23,068 nucleotides of DNA from JBBIWA01 sp037439425 (GTDB taxonomy: Bacteria; Acidobacteriota; Blastocatellia; RBC074), in the NCBI GenBank assembly GCA_037439425.1, contig JBBIWA010000082.1, positions 1 to 23,068 on the forward strand, in the 5' to 3' direction. A program made the position numbers and the translations under genes. The notes beneath the pieces were generated by a model. It saw only the letters and a program-made list of their open reading frames with translations, had not been told where the DNA came from and did no database searches. This document shows, in pieces, positions 7,222 through 15,222 of this stretch (position 1 is its first letter; each line of letters begins with the position of its first letter).

Positions 7222-8129
7222 TGCCTGTTTGCCCTTGGAAGTTGAATCGTGAAGGTGCTTCCCCGGCCCAGACCTTCGCTCTCAGCGAAAGCTTGCCCGC
7301 CATGTTTTTCAACTACGGAACGAACAATGAACAAACCAAGCCCCGTACCCTTGACGCGCGTCATCAGTTGCATCGGCACCCGGTAGAAGCGTTTGAAGAT
7401 TCGCTTCAGTTGCTCGCTTGGAATCCCAATGCCGCGATCAGTGACGCGCAGCACGACCCGTTTGGAGTTCACAGTTGCCACCTCGACTGACACCGCTGCT
7501 GCCTGGTCCGAGTACTTGATCGCGTTGTCGAGCAAGTTAGAGATTGCCGCGCGTAGTTCCTCCCGATCGCCGCGCACCAAAGCACGCTCACCGCCGTTTA
7601 GTGACTCGTGGTATTGAATCGCTCCATTGGCCAGACGATAGCGAGAGGAGGCCAGCTCGATACATTCGCGCGCCAGTTCGCCGAGGTCAATCAGTGATTG
7701 GTTGAGATAACGACGGCGATAGCCCAAGCGGCCTGCGCGTAAGACCTGCTCCACAGTCTCCAGCAACCGATTGCTATCAGCCAGCATCACCTCGTAGAAT
7801 TCGCGCCGCTGCGCTTCGTCCATCTCGCGCGTGCGCAGGGTTTCAAGATAGAGCTTGATGGAAGCGATGGGCGTTTTCAGTTCATGCGTGACGGCGTTGA
7901 TAAAGCTGTCGTGTTGTTCGTTACGGCGAATCTCCCGCACCAGAAAGATGGTGTTGAGGACCAGCCCGACAATGAGCAAACCGAAAAAGACAATGCCCAT
8001 CACCACCAGCGCCACCTCGCGCCAGTTGAGCAGCACCCAGCCGACGTTGAGCGCCACGGCGAGCGCCACCAGACTGGCTCCCAGCGCGATGAAGAAGACC
8101 ACCGATTTTTGGCGGCTGCTGATGCGCAT
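7218..8129 (-). CDS. Intramembrane-type sensor histidine kinase
   Basis: 303 residues from the ATG at 8129. Two membrane segments (about 10-34 and 39-64) are separated by only about five residues, so there is almost no extracytoplasmic sensor domain and no HAMP. The HisKA H-box has His82 (VTHELKTP). The ATP-binding domain shows the N box (Asn202 in NLLDNAIKY), the G1 box DRGIGIP (from 231) and the G2 box GTGLGL (261-266), so it should be active. A longer form could start at TTG 8252, which overlaps the desaturase stop (TTGA), but those 41 extra residues look unlike the family. Position between a fatty-acid desaturase and an OmpR regulator suggests that it senses the membrane itself; this is inference. 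Confidence 0.92.
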   Translation of the reverse strand: MRISSRQKSVVFFIALGASLVALAVALNVGWVLLNWREVALVVMGIVFFGLLIVGLVLNTIFLVREIRRNEQHDSFINAVTHELKTPIASIKLYLETLRTREMDEAQRREFYEVMLADSNRLLETVEQVLRAGRLGYRRRYLNQSLIDLGELARECIELASSRYRLANGAIQYHESLNGGERALVRGDREELRAAISNLLDNAIKYSDQAAAVSVEVATVNSKRVVLRVTDRGIGIPSEQLKRIFKRFYRVPMQLMTRVKGTGLGLFIVRSVVEKHGGQAFAESEGLGRGSTFTIQLPRANRQ

Positions 8130-8248
8130 CGCTTTTATTGTAGGCGAAATCCGGCCGATTACGCCATTGAGGCGGTGGGCCCAAATAAGCGAAGCTCGCC
8201 GGCTAGATCTGCAGCGAGCTTCTTGAGTGAGCTGAACCAGTTCTCTTT

Positions 8249-9133
8249 TCAAGCCACCTCTTGAACCATTCTGGGCAGCGATCTGGTTTCAGACACAGGC
8301 TCCGGCTTAGACAGTTTGACCAGTCGGATTGATTTAGCCAGCCCCAGCAGTTGCAGCGCGCGGATGCCATACCAGTTGAGGTCAACTTCGTACCAGGCCA
8401 AGCCGTGACGCGCAGCCGCCGGATAAGCGTGATGATTGTTATGCCAGCCTTCGCCGAAGCTGAGCAGTGCAACCCACCAGTTGTTGCGGGAGTCATCGCG
8501 CGTCTTAAAACGCTGCGAGCCCCACACGTGGGCCGCTGAATTGACCAGCCAGGTGCCGTGCAAGCCTACCGTCACGCGCAGAAAAATACCCCACATCACC
8601 ATCGGCCAGCCGCCCAGCACCAGCAGCACCAGTCCCAACAATGTCAATGGTAGCCAGTGCCATCTGGTCAACCAGACGTGAAAGCGGTCTTGGGCCAAGT
8701 CTGGAGCATAACGCGACAGGAGCGTAGTATTACGATGCTTGGCTTCGCCGCGTAGAATCCAGCCCATATGCGCCCACCAGAAACCATCGCGCGGCGAATG
8801 CGGATCACCTTTACGATCCGTGTTCGCATGATGAAGACGATGCGTCGCCACCCAAAAGATCGGTCCACCTTCCAGCGCCAGTGTGGCGCAGAGGGTGAGG
8901 AAATACTCAACCACTTTGGGAACTTTATATCCACGATGCGTTAAGAGGCGGTGATAGCCCATCCCAATGCCTAAGCTCCCGGCTACCCAATGGAGCACAA
9001 CTGCTACCACCAGCGCCTGCCAGTTGAACATAAAAAAAGCCGCTACGGCTCCAGCGTGAAAAAGTATCAAGAACGTAGCGGTAGTCCAACTAAAACCTGC
9101 CCCTCGTTCGTCACTTAAAGGTTCTTTCTGCAT
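8249..9133 (-). CDS. Membrane acyl-CoA/acyl-lipid desaturase (delta-9 type)
   Basis: 294 residues from the ATG at 9133, chosen because an AAGGAGGA ribosome site lies just upstream; an upstream in-frame start at 9187 would add 18 unconserved residues. The three histidine boxes that bind the di-iron centre are present in order: HRLLTH (61-66), HRLHH (98-102) and GEGWHNNHH (227-235). Hydrophobic pairs lie near 18-55 and 160-195. The order and spacing match the stearoyl-CoA/acyl-lipid delta-9 desaturase family, which introduces a cis double bond into saturated acyl chains and raises membrane fluidity. The electron donor is not encoded nearby. It is followed by a two-component pair on the same strand with little or no gap. 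The regiochemistry is inferred from the family. Confidence 0.93.
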   Translation of the reverse strand: MQKEPLSDERGAGFSWTTATFLILFHAGAVAAFFMFNWQALVVAVVLHWVAGSLGIGMGYHRLLTHRGYKVPKVVEYFLTLCATLALEGGPIFWVATHRLHHANTDRKGDPHSPRDGFWWAHMGWILRGEAKHRNTTLLSRYAPDLAQDRFHVWLTRWHWLPLTLLGLVLLVLGGWPMVMWGIFLRVTVGLHGTWLVNSAAHVWGSQRFKTRDDSRNNWWVALLSFGEGWHNNHHAYPAAARHGLAWYEVDLNWYGIRALQLLGLAKSIRLVKLSKPEPVSETRSLPRMVQEVA

Positions 9134-9375
9134 GTTCCTCCTTGAAGAATCTCTCGTTCCATCTGGCCCATTGGCCAGCGCTCTCATCCTATCAGATCGT
9201 GACCCGTTGTTTTGTAATAGTTGTGTAAGGCTTCGCGAAGCAAAGAAGCAGGAAGGGGCTGGTGGGTAAGAGGTGGGTTTTAGACTCCGGTCTGGGTTAA
9301 CTCACGGGTCCAAACAGTTGAGATGTTCGGTTTGTCGAAAGGCCCTGGGTATGGGTAAAACATGAGTGCCTCTTA

Positions 9376-12318
9376 CTACCTGTCAGGCTCGTCAAGCACC
9401 TCACGTACCTTGCGCGCCAGGGTTTCTGGCGAAAACGGCTTCTGCAAAAGCGCAGTCCCCGGATCCAACACTCCGCGATGCACGATCGCATTATCGGTAT
9501 AGCCCGACATGTAGAGTACCTTCATCTCTGGCCGGAACGCTGTCAAGCGCTCAACTAACAGCGGCGCGCTCATTTCCGGCATCACCACATCGGTCAGCAG
9601 CAGCTGGATCGGCCCTGCATACTCTTGACCCAGCCGCATGGCTTCGCTGATGCTCGCTGCCGCCAGCACCTGATAACCGTAAGATTCCAGCGCCCGCTTC
9701 ACCAGCACCCGCACGGCCTCCTCGTCTTCAATCAGCAGAATAGTCTCCCAGCCGCGGAGCGGCTTAGCCGTATCGACCCTATGGCGCGCTTCGGCTGCCT
9801 CCGTCACCAGCGGGAGATAGACCTTGAAGGTCGTCCCTTGCCCCACTTCGCTGTAGACCCAGATATTGCCGCCGCTTTGTTTGATGATCCCGTAGACGGT
9901 AGCTAGTCCCAGCCCTGTACCTTTGCCTTGTTCTTTGGTGGTGAAAAACGGCTCGAAGATACGTGAGATCGTTTCGGCATCCATCCCCATGCCTGTGTCG
10001 CTGACAGCCAGCATCACATACGGGCCGGGTTTGACATTCAAGTGTCGCATAGCATATTCCCCGCTCAGTTCGACATTGCTCGTTTCGATGGTACACTTGC
10101 CGCCTGCAGGCATCGCGTCGCGGGCATTGATTACCAGGTTCATAATCACCTGCTCGAGCTGTCCAGGATCGGCTTTGACCCGGCCCAGGTCTGGAGCCAG
10201 CACCGTAACCAGCTCGAGGTCTTCACCAATTAAGCGACGCAGCATCTTGCTCATCTCGTTGATCACAGCATTGAGGTCTAATACTTGTGGTTGTAATACC
10301 TGCCGGCGACTGAAGGCCAGAAGCTGGCGCGTTAGTGCCGCAGCTCGTTCACCTGCTTTCCGGATATCTTCCACTGCTTCGCGCAGCGGGTTGCCGGCTT
10401 CAAGCTGCTTGAGCAGCAGCTGGCTGTAGCCTTCGATGATCGTCAGGATGTTGTTGAAATCGTGAGCCACGCCGCCCGCCAGCCGTCCAATCGCCTCCAT
10501 CTTCTGCGCTTGGTAGAACTGCTCTTCCAGTAGCTTGCGCTCGGTCTGGTCTGAGAGGTGAGCTGTCAGCCCGATCAGTTCGCCCTGCTCATTGAATGAG
10601 CCGATGAAATTGGCGATTACGTAGAGAGGCTTGCCATCCCGGCGGCGCAGATGGCATTCGGAGCGTTCCAGGATCTTCTTCTGGCGGAGCTGCTGCAGGC
10701 TAGCAGTCAGGACGCTTTGATCGGGGAAAAAATCGCTCAGATTGCTACCCCGAGCCTCTTCAATAGAAGCAAAATCAAAGATACGGGCGAAGGCCGGATT
10801 GCAATCGAGCAGTGCTCCTTCCGGAGTAAAGAAGCCGATACCACTCAAGTCCTGCTCGAAGAGCTGTCGGTATTTCTCTTCGCTACGACGTAACGTTTCT
10901 TCCGTCTGCTTGCGCTCAGTGATGTCGCGTGCTACCACGACCAAGCCAATGATCTCGCCCTGGAGGTCGCGATGGACTCCTCTGGTCGAGAGATATACTT
11001 TGGGGACGCCTTGAAGCACGAGGGTTTCTTCATAGAGCTGCGTCTGACCAGAGGCCATGACGTGCCGATCGTGCCCCATCAATTGGTGGGCGATCTCAGC
11101 CGGAAAAATGTAGGTGTCGTCTCGGCCGATGATCTCTGTTGCTGGTTTTCCGACGAGCTGGGCAGCCGCGGAATTGATCATGACAAAACGACCTTCGCGA
11201 TCCTTCACAAAAATGGGGTCGGTGATGCTTTCGATAATGGTTTGCAGTAAATCGTGGCTTTTCTGCAATGCCTGGCCTGCTTGCGCCTTCCCGATCGCAA
11301 TCGCAGCTTGGCTAGCCAGGATCGAGAAGAATTCCAGGTCTTCATCTCTGAATACTTTGGGCTGTGTGGTCAGTATGTGCAGGATGCCGGTGGTTTTACC
11401 TTGGACCACCAGCGGCCTGCCCAGATATGAGACCAGCTTGTGATGGCCGATCCGCTCACGATCCATCTGCACGCGCCGGTCTTGCTCCAAATCATAAATA
11501 ATCACTGCTTCTTGCCGCTCGACGAACCAGCGAAACAGGCTTTCGGCCAGAGTGAAAGCTTGCTGCTTGATGATCGTCCCATTGGGCAGACGCATGACAA
11601 AGACTTCCGTCCTTGTTTGCTTCTCGTCAAGCAGACTAATGGCTACGGCATCTGCCCCTAGCTCAGTAGGCACATGTTCCAGCACAACCTGTAACACTTC
11701 TGGCAAGTCGCGCTGCTGGATAATTGCTTTGTCAATTTCGCTGAGCGTCTGAAGGCGCGCCAGTCGTTCCTGAGCTAGCTGGTAAGCGCTGGCATGGTCA
11801 ATGACCAGCGCCAGGTGAGCGACCATTGCTGTCAGGGTTTGCGTATCCTCTTCGCTCAGCACTTTTTCATAGCGGCTACCTAAGACGATAGTACCAAGCC
11901 ACTCCTCTGGCTTGCCCTCTCCAGCTGAAGGTAAATTCAAAGGCAAGCTGGCCCACGTTTGAATCCCTTCGCGTTCAGCCCATTCTGGCATCTGCCCTTG
12001 CCGGCTTGAGCGTTGGTGAACGAGACAGAGATGGCGCAACCAGTGAGGTGGATTCTGCGCGGGAAAGGAGAGCGCCTGATGGTGGAATTCATCGGAAAGA
12101 CCGCGCCAGCAAACCAATTGCACCACCCCTGCCTGCTTCAGATAAATAGCCCCCAACTCCACCTTCAAAAGCGCCATCACTTGATCCAGGATAGTTTGGA
12201 GCCGCTCCTCCAGGTCTTTCGCGTTCAGGACTAGATTGAGGAGGCGAGCCTGAAGAGCGAGCATCTCTTGCTGGCGCATGGCTGCCTCCTGCGCCCACTT
12301 GCGTTTCGTTTTACTCAT
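9376..12318 (-). CDS. Hybrid sensor histidine kinase (GAF-GAF-PAS-PAS-HisKA-HATPase-REC)
   Basis: 980 residues from the ATG at 12318, preceded by AAAGGAAG; an in-frame GTG at 12324 is too close to that site. There are no membrane segments, so it is cytosolic. Order: N-terminal helix (1-35), GAF (about 38-180), GAF (203-345), PAS (355-470), PAS (480-598), HisKA with His619 (GGVAHDFNNILT), HATPase with DTGMG (from 774) and GTGLGL (800-805), and a C-terminal receiver (about 858-978) with Asp910 and Lys960. The AHDFNN H-box belongs to the kinase class often fused to a receiver. No partner regulator or phosphotransferase lies next to it. The desaturase operon follows 240 bases downstream on the same strand, but any functional link is unproved. 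The GAF ligands cannot be read from the sequence. Confidence 0.94.
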   Translation of the reverse strand: MSKTKRKWAQEAAMRQQEMLALQARLLNLVLNAKDLEERLQTILDQVMALLKVELGAIYLKQAGVVQLVCWRGLSDEFHHQALSFPAQNPPHWLRHLCLVHQRSSRQGQMPEWAEREGIQTWASLPLNLPSAGEGKPEEWLGTIVLGSRYEKVLSEEDTQTLTAMVAHLALVIDHASAYQLAQERLARLQTLSEIDKAIIQQRDLPEVLQVVLEHVPTELGADAVAISLLDEKQTRTEVFVMRLPNGTIIKQQAFTLAESLFRWFVERQEAVIIYDLEQDRRVQMDRERIGHHKLVSYLGRPLVVQGKTTGILHILTTQPKVFRDEDLEFFSILASQAAIAIGKAQAGQALQKSHDLLQTIIESITDPIFVKDREGRFVMINSAAAQLVGKPATEIIGRDDTYIFPAEIAHQLMGHDRHVMASGQTQLYEETLVLQGVPKVYLSTRGVHRDLQGEIIGLVVVARDITERKQTEETLRRSEEKYRQLFEQDLSGIGFFTPEGALLDCNPAFARIFDFASIEEARGSNLSDFFPDQSVLTASLQQLRQKKILERSECHLRRRDGKPLYVIANFIGSFNEQGELIGLTAHLSDQTERKLLEEQFYQAQKMEAIGRLAGGVAHDFNNILTIIEGYSQLLLKQLEAGNPLREAVEDIRKAGERAAALTRQLLAFSRRQVLQPQVLDLNAVINEMSKMLRRLIGEDLELVTVLAPDLGRVKADPGQLEQVIMNLVINARDAMPAGGKCTIETSNVELSGEYAMRHLNVKPGPYVMLAVSDTGMGMDAETISRIFEPFFTTKEQGKGTGLGLATVYGIIKQSGGNIWVYSEVGQGTTFKVYLPLVTEAAEARHRVDTAKPLRGWETILLIEDEEAVRVLVKRALESYGYQVLAAASISEAMRLGQEYAGPIQLLLTDVVMPEMSAPLLVERLTAFRPEMKVLYMSGYTDNAIVHRGVLDPGTALLQKPFSPETLARKVREVLDEPDR

Positions 12319-12851
12319 GGTCACTTCCTTTCAGAGAGCTCTGTAAGGTCTCTTTGTGCAGACCACCCCCCCTACTCTTTGAGGACTATGGTATTGAGTG
12401 AGCGGAAGCTGAGTTACAACTACATCGCCTTACCACACGAAGAGGCCATGACCTTCCCACGTCAAGCCTTCTAAGCTATTGCAAATGGAAGGTGAAGGAT
12501 GAAGACCCGGTCTAGCCTTTATCCTTTTATTCTTTCTGCCTTCATCCTTAACAGTGGAGAGGGTTGAGAGTTCGCAGGGGAGCCAAAGTCTTCTTATGCG
12601 TTTCGCAGTCGAGAAAACGGCCAAGATATAAGCAGATTCGGCTCAACCTTGAACTCTATAGCGATTTTCCGTTGGCTGAGGAGGTGGCTCCTGACTTGCC
12701 TGCTTACAGCGCAGATAGGCGACTGATCCCTGACAACTGGCTAAAAAGATTCGGTCTTGACCGCAGCTAGCAGGTTTGAGTCACTACTCAGTAGCCGGTA
12801 GTCAGTCGTTAGTAAGAAGTTCCTCGTCCAAGCGCAAACCACTATACGGGG

Positions 12852-12963
12852 CGTTACAGCTGTGAATTCTAAATCAAACAGATCATACCCAGGTGCCGAT
12901 TAGGATAAGAGCGGCGCCGACTAAGCGTTGCAGCTGTGAATTCTAAATCAAGCAGATCATACC
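12852..12963. repeat. Pair of 38-bp direct repeats separated by 36 bp
   Basis: 12852-12889 and 12926-12963 match at 36 of 38 positions (differences A/G near each end of the unit). The spacer itself holds an imperfect internal duplication (GGTGCCGATTAG versus GGCGCCGACTAAG). Size and spacing mimic one CRISPR repeat-spacer-repeat unit, but there are only two copies, they are not identical, and no cas genes are present. Confidence 0.7.
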
Positions 12964-13048
12964 ACATCCCCTAGAAACAACAAAGGCGGGGGACGGCAAT
13001 TCCCGCTTAGCCCGAAACGAAGGGCCCCGAGTGTGCCGCTTGTGTGCC

Positions 13049-13192
13049 TCACTGAGTCAGATGGCGCACCGATTGCGGAATATCGTAGATAGCAGCAGCA
13101 GCAAGCGGCTGCCGCCGATCCTCGAGGAAACTTGTTTGCCCGCGAGTGGGTTCCGGCACCGCTGATTGAAACGTGGGCCGCTTCGTCGCCAT
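13049..13192 (-). CDS. Possible 47-residue small protein
   Basis: On the minus strand an ATG at 13192 is preceded by AAGGGGAGAAAG, a strong Shine-Dalgarno at good spacing. The frame stays open for 47 residues: basic N-terminus (MATKRPTF), a middle rich in Pro, Arg and Gln, AAAAIYDIP near residues 31-39, ending in HLTQ. No signal peptide, membrane segment or known motif is visible, and I do not recognise a family. The longer open frame upstream of this ATG runs through palindromic repeats and is not credible. Isolated in repeat-rich DNA, it could be a real small gene or a chance frame. Confidence 0.3.
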   Translation of the reverse strand: MATKRPTFQSAVPEPTRGQTSFLEDRRQPLAAAAIYDIPQSVRHLTQ

Positions 13193-13252
13193 CTTTCTCC
13201 CCTTGCTGCAGCCTGAGTCTCGCCTGATTAAGTCACGTTTGTAGCTAATGGT

Positions 13253-13360
13253 ATGCCACGGCCTTGTGCCGTGGAGCTTCACGTTTGTGGCTACACACAC
13301 GGACAGGATCATTTTGAGATGCCACGGCCTTGTGCCGTGGAGTTTCACGTTTGTGGCTAC
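13253..13360 (+). repeat. Two 42-bp palindromic repeats
   Basis: Copies at 13253-13294 and 13319-13360 differ by one base. Each begins with the hairpin CCACGGC-CTTGT-GCCGTGG and ends with TTCACGTTTGTGGCTAC; a partial tail copy lies at about 13232-13246. A near-identical inverted copy of the hairpin part is at 13619-13648, and a degraded one near 13411-13436. They behave like REP/BIME-type intergenic palindromes. Confidence 0.8.
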
Positions 13361-13437
13361 TGTGACGTTTTTTCCTAGACGCTCTCAATTCGCGGTTACA
13401 GTAACTAGGATCGTAAGACTCCGCGGCGCCAGGCCGG

Positions 13438-13630
13438 TTTGAATTTCGGATTGCGAATTGCGAATTGCGAATTGCGGATTTGGTAGCCAGAATCGTGAGA
13501 CTCCACTTTGAATTTCGGATTGCGAATTGCGAATTGCGGATTTGGTAGCAAGGAGCGTGAGACTCCACTTTGAATTTCGGATTGCGAATTGCGAATTGCG
13601 GATTTGGTAGCCAGAATCGTGAGACTCCAC
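13438..13630. repeat. Tandem array of three 62-69-bp units
   Basis: Units at 13438-13506 (69 bp), 13507-13568 and 13569-13630 (62 bp each). Each starts TTTGAATTTCGGATTGCG, contains two or three iterations of the heptamer GAATTGC, and ends CGTGAGACTCCAC. The first unit is exactly one heptamer longer, which points to slippage or unequal recombination. The last unit runs into an inverted copy of the palindrome at 13253. Confidence 0.85.
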
Positions 13631-14125
13631 GGCGCAAGGCCGTGGCCTCTTTGAGGCAAAATGTCACCCCTGCAGGCGCGCGCCTATTCTCGCCCCCACC
13701 ACCAAGTGTGAATAATGCGTCTTGCCTCTCTTGCTCTCGCGCCTCAAACATCCAGCAGAGTTGATCTTCCTCGAATGAAAATATTCACTCCCCTCGAAAG
13801 CGACCGGATGATACTTCTCGCCACTCGGTCACAAACCGCACACTCCATCCGACTCTCCGTCGTCCGCCCGAGGACCTCAGGCTGTGACCTGCTGCAACGA
13901 CTCGGTCGACACCACATCGAAGCTCTCTCGCATCTGCGTATCAGAACCTCTCAGAGGTTCAAGTGCAGAAACTCTTTTGTCTCATTCAACTATTTACGGC
14001 CGTATCCGGCTAAGCGGGAATTGCTGCAATTTGTGACTCTGCACCGCTAAGAAACGCGTCTCACGCGGCGGCTTTTGTGAGGGGGCAGTACCTTGACGCG
14101 CGGGCGTTAATGATGATAGCGTGCT

Positions 14126-14137
14126 TACCGGCCGGTA
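14126..14137. promoter_or_regulatory. Perfect palindrome, TetR operator candidate
   Basis: TACCGGCCGGTA is a perfect 12-bp dyad about 225 bases upstream of the TetR start. Palindromes of this size and GC-rich core are typical TetR-family operators, and these regulators often control their own neighbourhood. No second copy was noticed in front of the racemase or oxygenase genes, so the assignment is tentative. Confidence 0.3.
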
Positions 14138-14360
14138 GGCATATCAGAAGAATTTTACGCCTTCCCCAGCTCGCAGTTTAGCAGTTGATGCGGCGGCGAA
14201 GTAGGCAACAGATAGGTGAAGATCTTGATATTATCGCTTTTATTGGGTGTAATCGGGAGCATGGTGGAGTGGGACTGGGGACGGCAGAAATAAAACCGCC
14301 CAGCTCTGTGCTCCTCCACCAGCTCTCAGGTTAATCTCATTAGCATCAACGAGAAAGCCA

Positions 14361-15002
14361 ATGAAACCACAGAAGAAAGCAATCCAGTCGAATGAATCAG
14401 ACCGATTGAGCGAAATTTACCGGATCGCCGCGCAGATCATTTGCCAAAAAGGCTATGATGCCACTTCGATGAGCGATATTGCAGAAGCAGTCGGGATCAC
14501 CAAAGCCGGCATCTACCACTACATTAACGGGAAAAGAGATCTACTCTTTGCCATTATGAGCTTTGGGATGGACCGGCTCGAACGGGCAGTGATTGCGCCA
14601 GCGCGCGCCATTGCCGATCCTGAGCAAAGGTTGCGCTCGATCATCCTTAATCACGCTCGGCTGATTACCTCAGGCAGTACCCCCGAAGGGAACAACCCGG
14701 TCACGATTATCGTTGATGAGGTCGCCGGTTTGTCGCCCGCCCATCGCCGCAAGATAGATCAACGCAAACGCGCCTATTTCGATCTGGTGCGCGATACGCT
14801 CAAGCAACTCGAGGACGAAGGCAAGTTGAAAGATGTCGATATTACAGTCGCGGCCTTCAGTCTGTTTGGGATGTTGCTGTGGCTATCTCGCTGGTATCGT
14901 CCGGGTGGGCGGCTGACAGGCGAAAAGGTGGCCGAAGAGGTCTGCAAGATGGCGCTCGGCGGGCTGCTGCGCCCACAGGCGCGACTGGCTCGTCGCAAGT
15001 AA
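14361..15002 (+). CDS. TetR-family transcriptional regulator, KstR2-like
   Basis: 213 residues. An N-terminal TetR HTH spans about residues 17-63, with recognition helix region TSMSDIAEAVGITKAGIYHY. The C-terminal domain reads like the KstR2-type ligand domain: DEVAGLSPAHRRKI, the AYFDLVRDTLKQLEDEGKL segment, then LSRWYRPGGRLT near the end. Regulators of this type usually respond to acyl-CoA intermediates of sterol or fatty-acid breakdown. It precedes an alpha-methylacyl-CoA racemase and a DUF2236 oxygenase on the same strand, which supports a role in acyl-CoA or isoprenoid catabolism. The ribosome site is weak (GAGAAAG). A compound hairpin (14263-14320) lies in the leader. Effector and operators are unproved. 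Confidence 0.9.
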   Translation: MKPQKKAIQSNESDRLSEIYRIAAQIICQKGYDATSMSDIAEAVGITKAGIYHYINGKRDLLFAIMSFGMDRLERAVIAPARAIADPEQRLRSIILNHARLITSGSTPEGNNPVTIIVDEVAGLSPAHRRKIDQRKRAYFDLVRDTLKQLEDEGKLKDVDITVAAFSLFGMLLWLSRWYRPGGRLTGEKVAEEVCKMALGGLLRPQARLARRK

Positions 15003-15064
15003 GCAGACCTCAGGGATCAGACCTCAAACTTCAGGGGGCAGACCAAATAAGAAGGCTGAAGTCT

Positions 15065-15222
15065 GATTTTCCGCAGGAGTCATTCGTGTCGCGCTGCGAC
15101 GCAGGAGAAACGATGAAACCCTCACGAGCGCACGCTTCGAGCGTGCTCGGTCTCTGGTAATGGCTTGCTTAACGAAGACAGGCACGCAAGGATGCGTGCG
15201 TACCCAGGATTTTCCGCAGGAG
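15065..15222 (+). repeat. Palindromic repeat element, copy C, plus solo tail
   Basis: Left arm GAGCGCACGCTTCGAGCGTGCTC is near 15126-15148, the right arm GCACGCAAGGATGCGTGC at 15182-15199, and the tail CCCAGGATTTTCCGCAGGAG at 15203-15222. A tail-only copy lies upstream: the 18-mer GATTTTCCGCAGGAGTCA occurs at both 15065-15082 and 15208-15225, so the palindromic part is flanked by direct repeats. A second ribosome-site-like sequence and ATG (15113) between them opens only a 15-codon frame that ends inside the element. The distal tail provides the ribosome site of the racemase gene. Confidence 0.8.

Larger units (their letters stand above)
12996..14024. repeat. 17-bp perfect inverted repeat bounding a 1-kb segment
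   Basis: GCAATTCCCGCTTAGCC (12996-13012) is the exact reverse complement of 14008-14024. The segment between has no transposase but holds most of the tandem and palindromic repeats of the region. It may be the remnant of an insertion element or a non-autonomous derivative; flanking bases show no target duplication. Confidence 0.5.
12319..14360. other. 2-kb gene-poor, repeat-rich region
   Basis: No convincing long gene on either strand. It contains the hybrid-kinase leader with a GGTCT/AGACC hairpin (about 12345-12361), a pair of 38-bp direct repeats (12852-12963), one minus-strand small ORF with a good ribosome site (13049-13192), two 42-bp palindromic repeats (13253-13360), a three-unit 62-69-bp tandem array (13438-13630), one half of a 17-bp inverted repeat at each of 12996 and 14008, a 12-bp palindrome (14126-14137) and a compound hairpin (14263-14320) before the TetR gene. 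A stretch near 12564-12770 has a 68-codon open frame that I do not trust. It could be a decayed mobile-element region. Confidence 0.55.

Noticed and set aside
8130..8252. Longer N-terminus of the histidine kinase from TTG 8252
   Set aside because: The 41 extra residues show no domain or membrane feature and the TTG sits too close to its ribosome site; kept only as an alternative.
9188..9260. Sigma-70 promoter and terminator around the GCTTCGCGAAGC palindrome (9230-9241)
   Set aside because: On the minus strand TTGCTT and TATTAC are 18 bases apart, but the match is weak and overlaps the palindrome, which has no T run; too little support to list.
12564..12770. 68-codon plus-strand reading frame starting with TTG
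   Set aside because: Part of the sequence looks protein-like (DFPLAEEVAPDLP), but there is no ribosome site or recognisable family; at best a gene remnant.
12852..12963. CRISPR array
   Set aside because: Only two imperfect repeats, a spacer with internal self-similarity, and no cas genes nearby; listed as a direct repeat instead.
13245..13751. 168-codon minus-strand reading frame
   Set aside because: It runs through the tandem array and palindromes and encodes repetitive NPQFAIRN-like peptide; a by-product of the repeats.
13715..14050. 111-codon plus-strand reading frame
   Set aside because: Arginine- and serine-rich with no domain, no ribosome site, and it includes one arm of the 17-bp inverted repeat; likely non-coding.
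15113..15160. 15-codon leader peptide before the racemase
   Set aside because: It has a good ribosome site but its sequence is mostly the palindromic arm; no run of regulatory codons. More likely an accident of element insertion.
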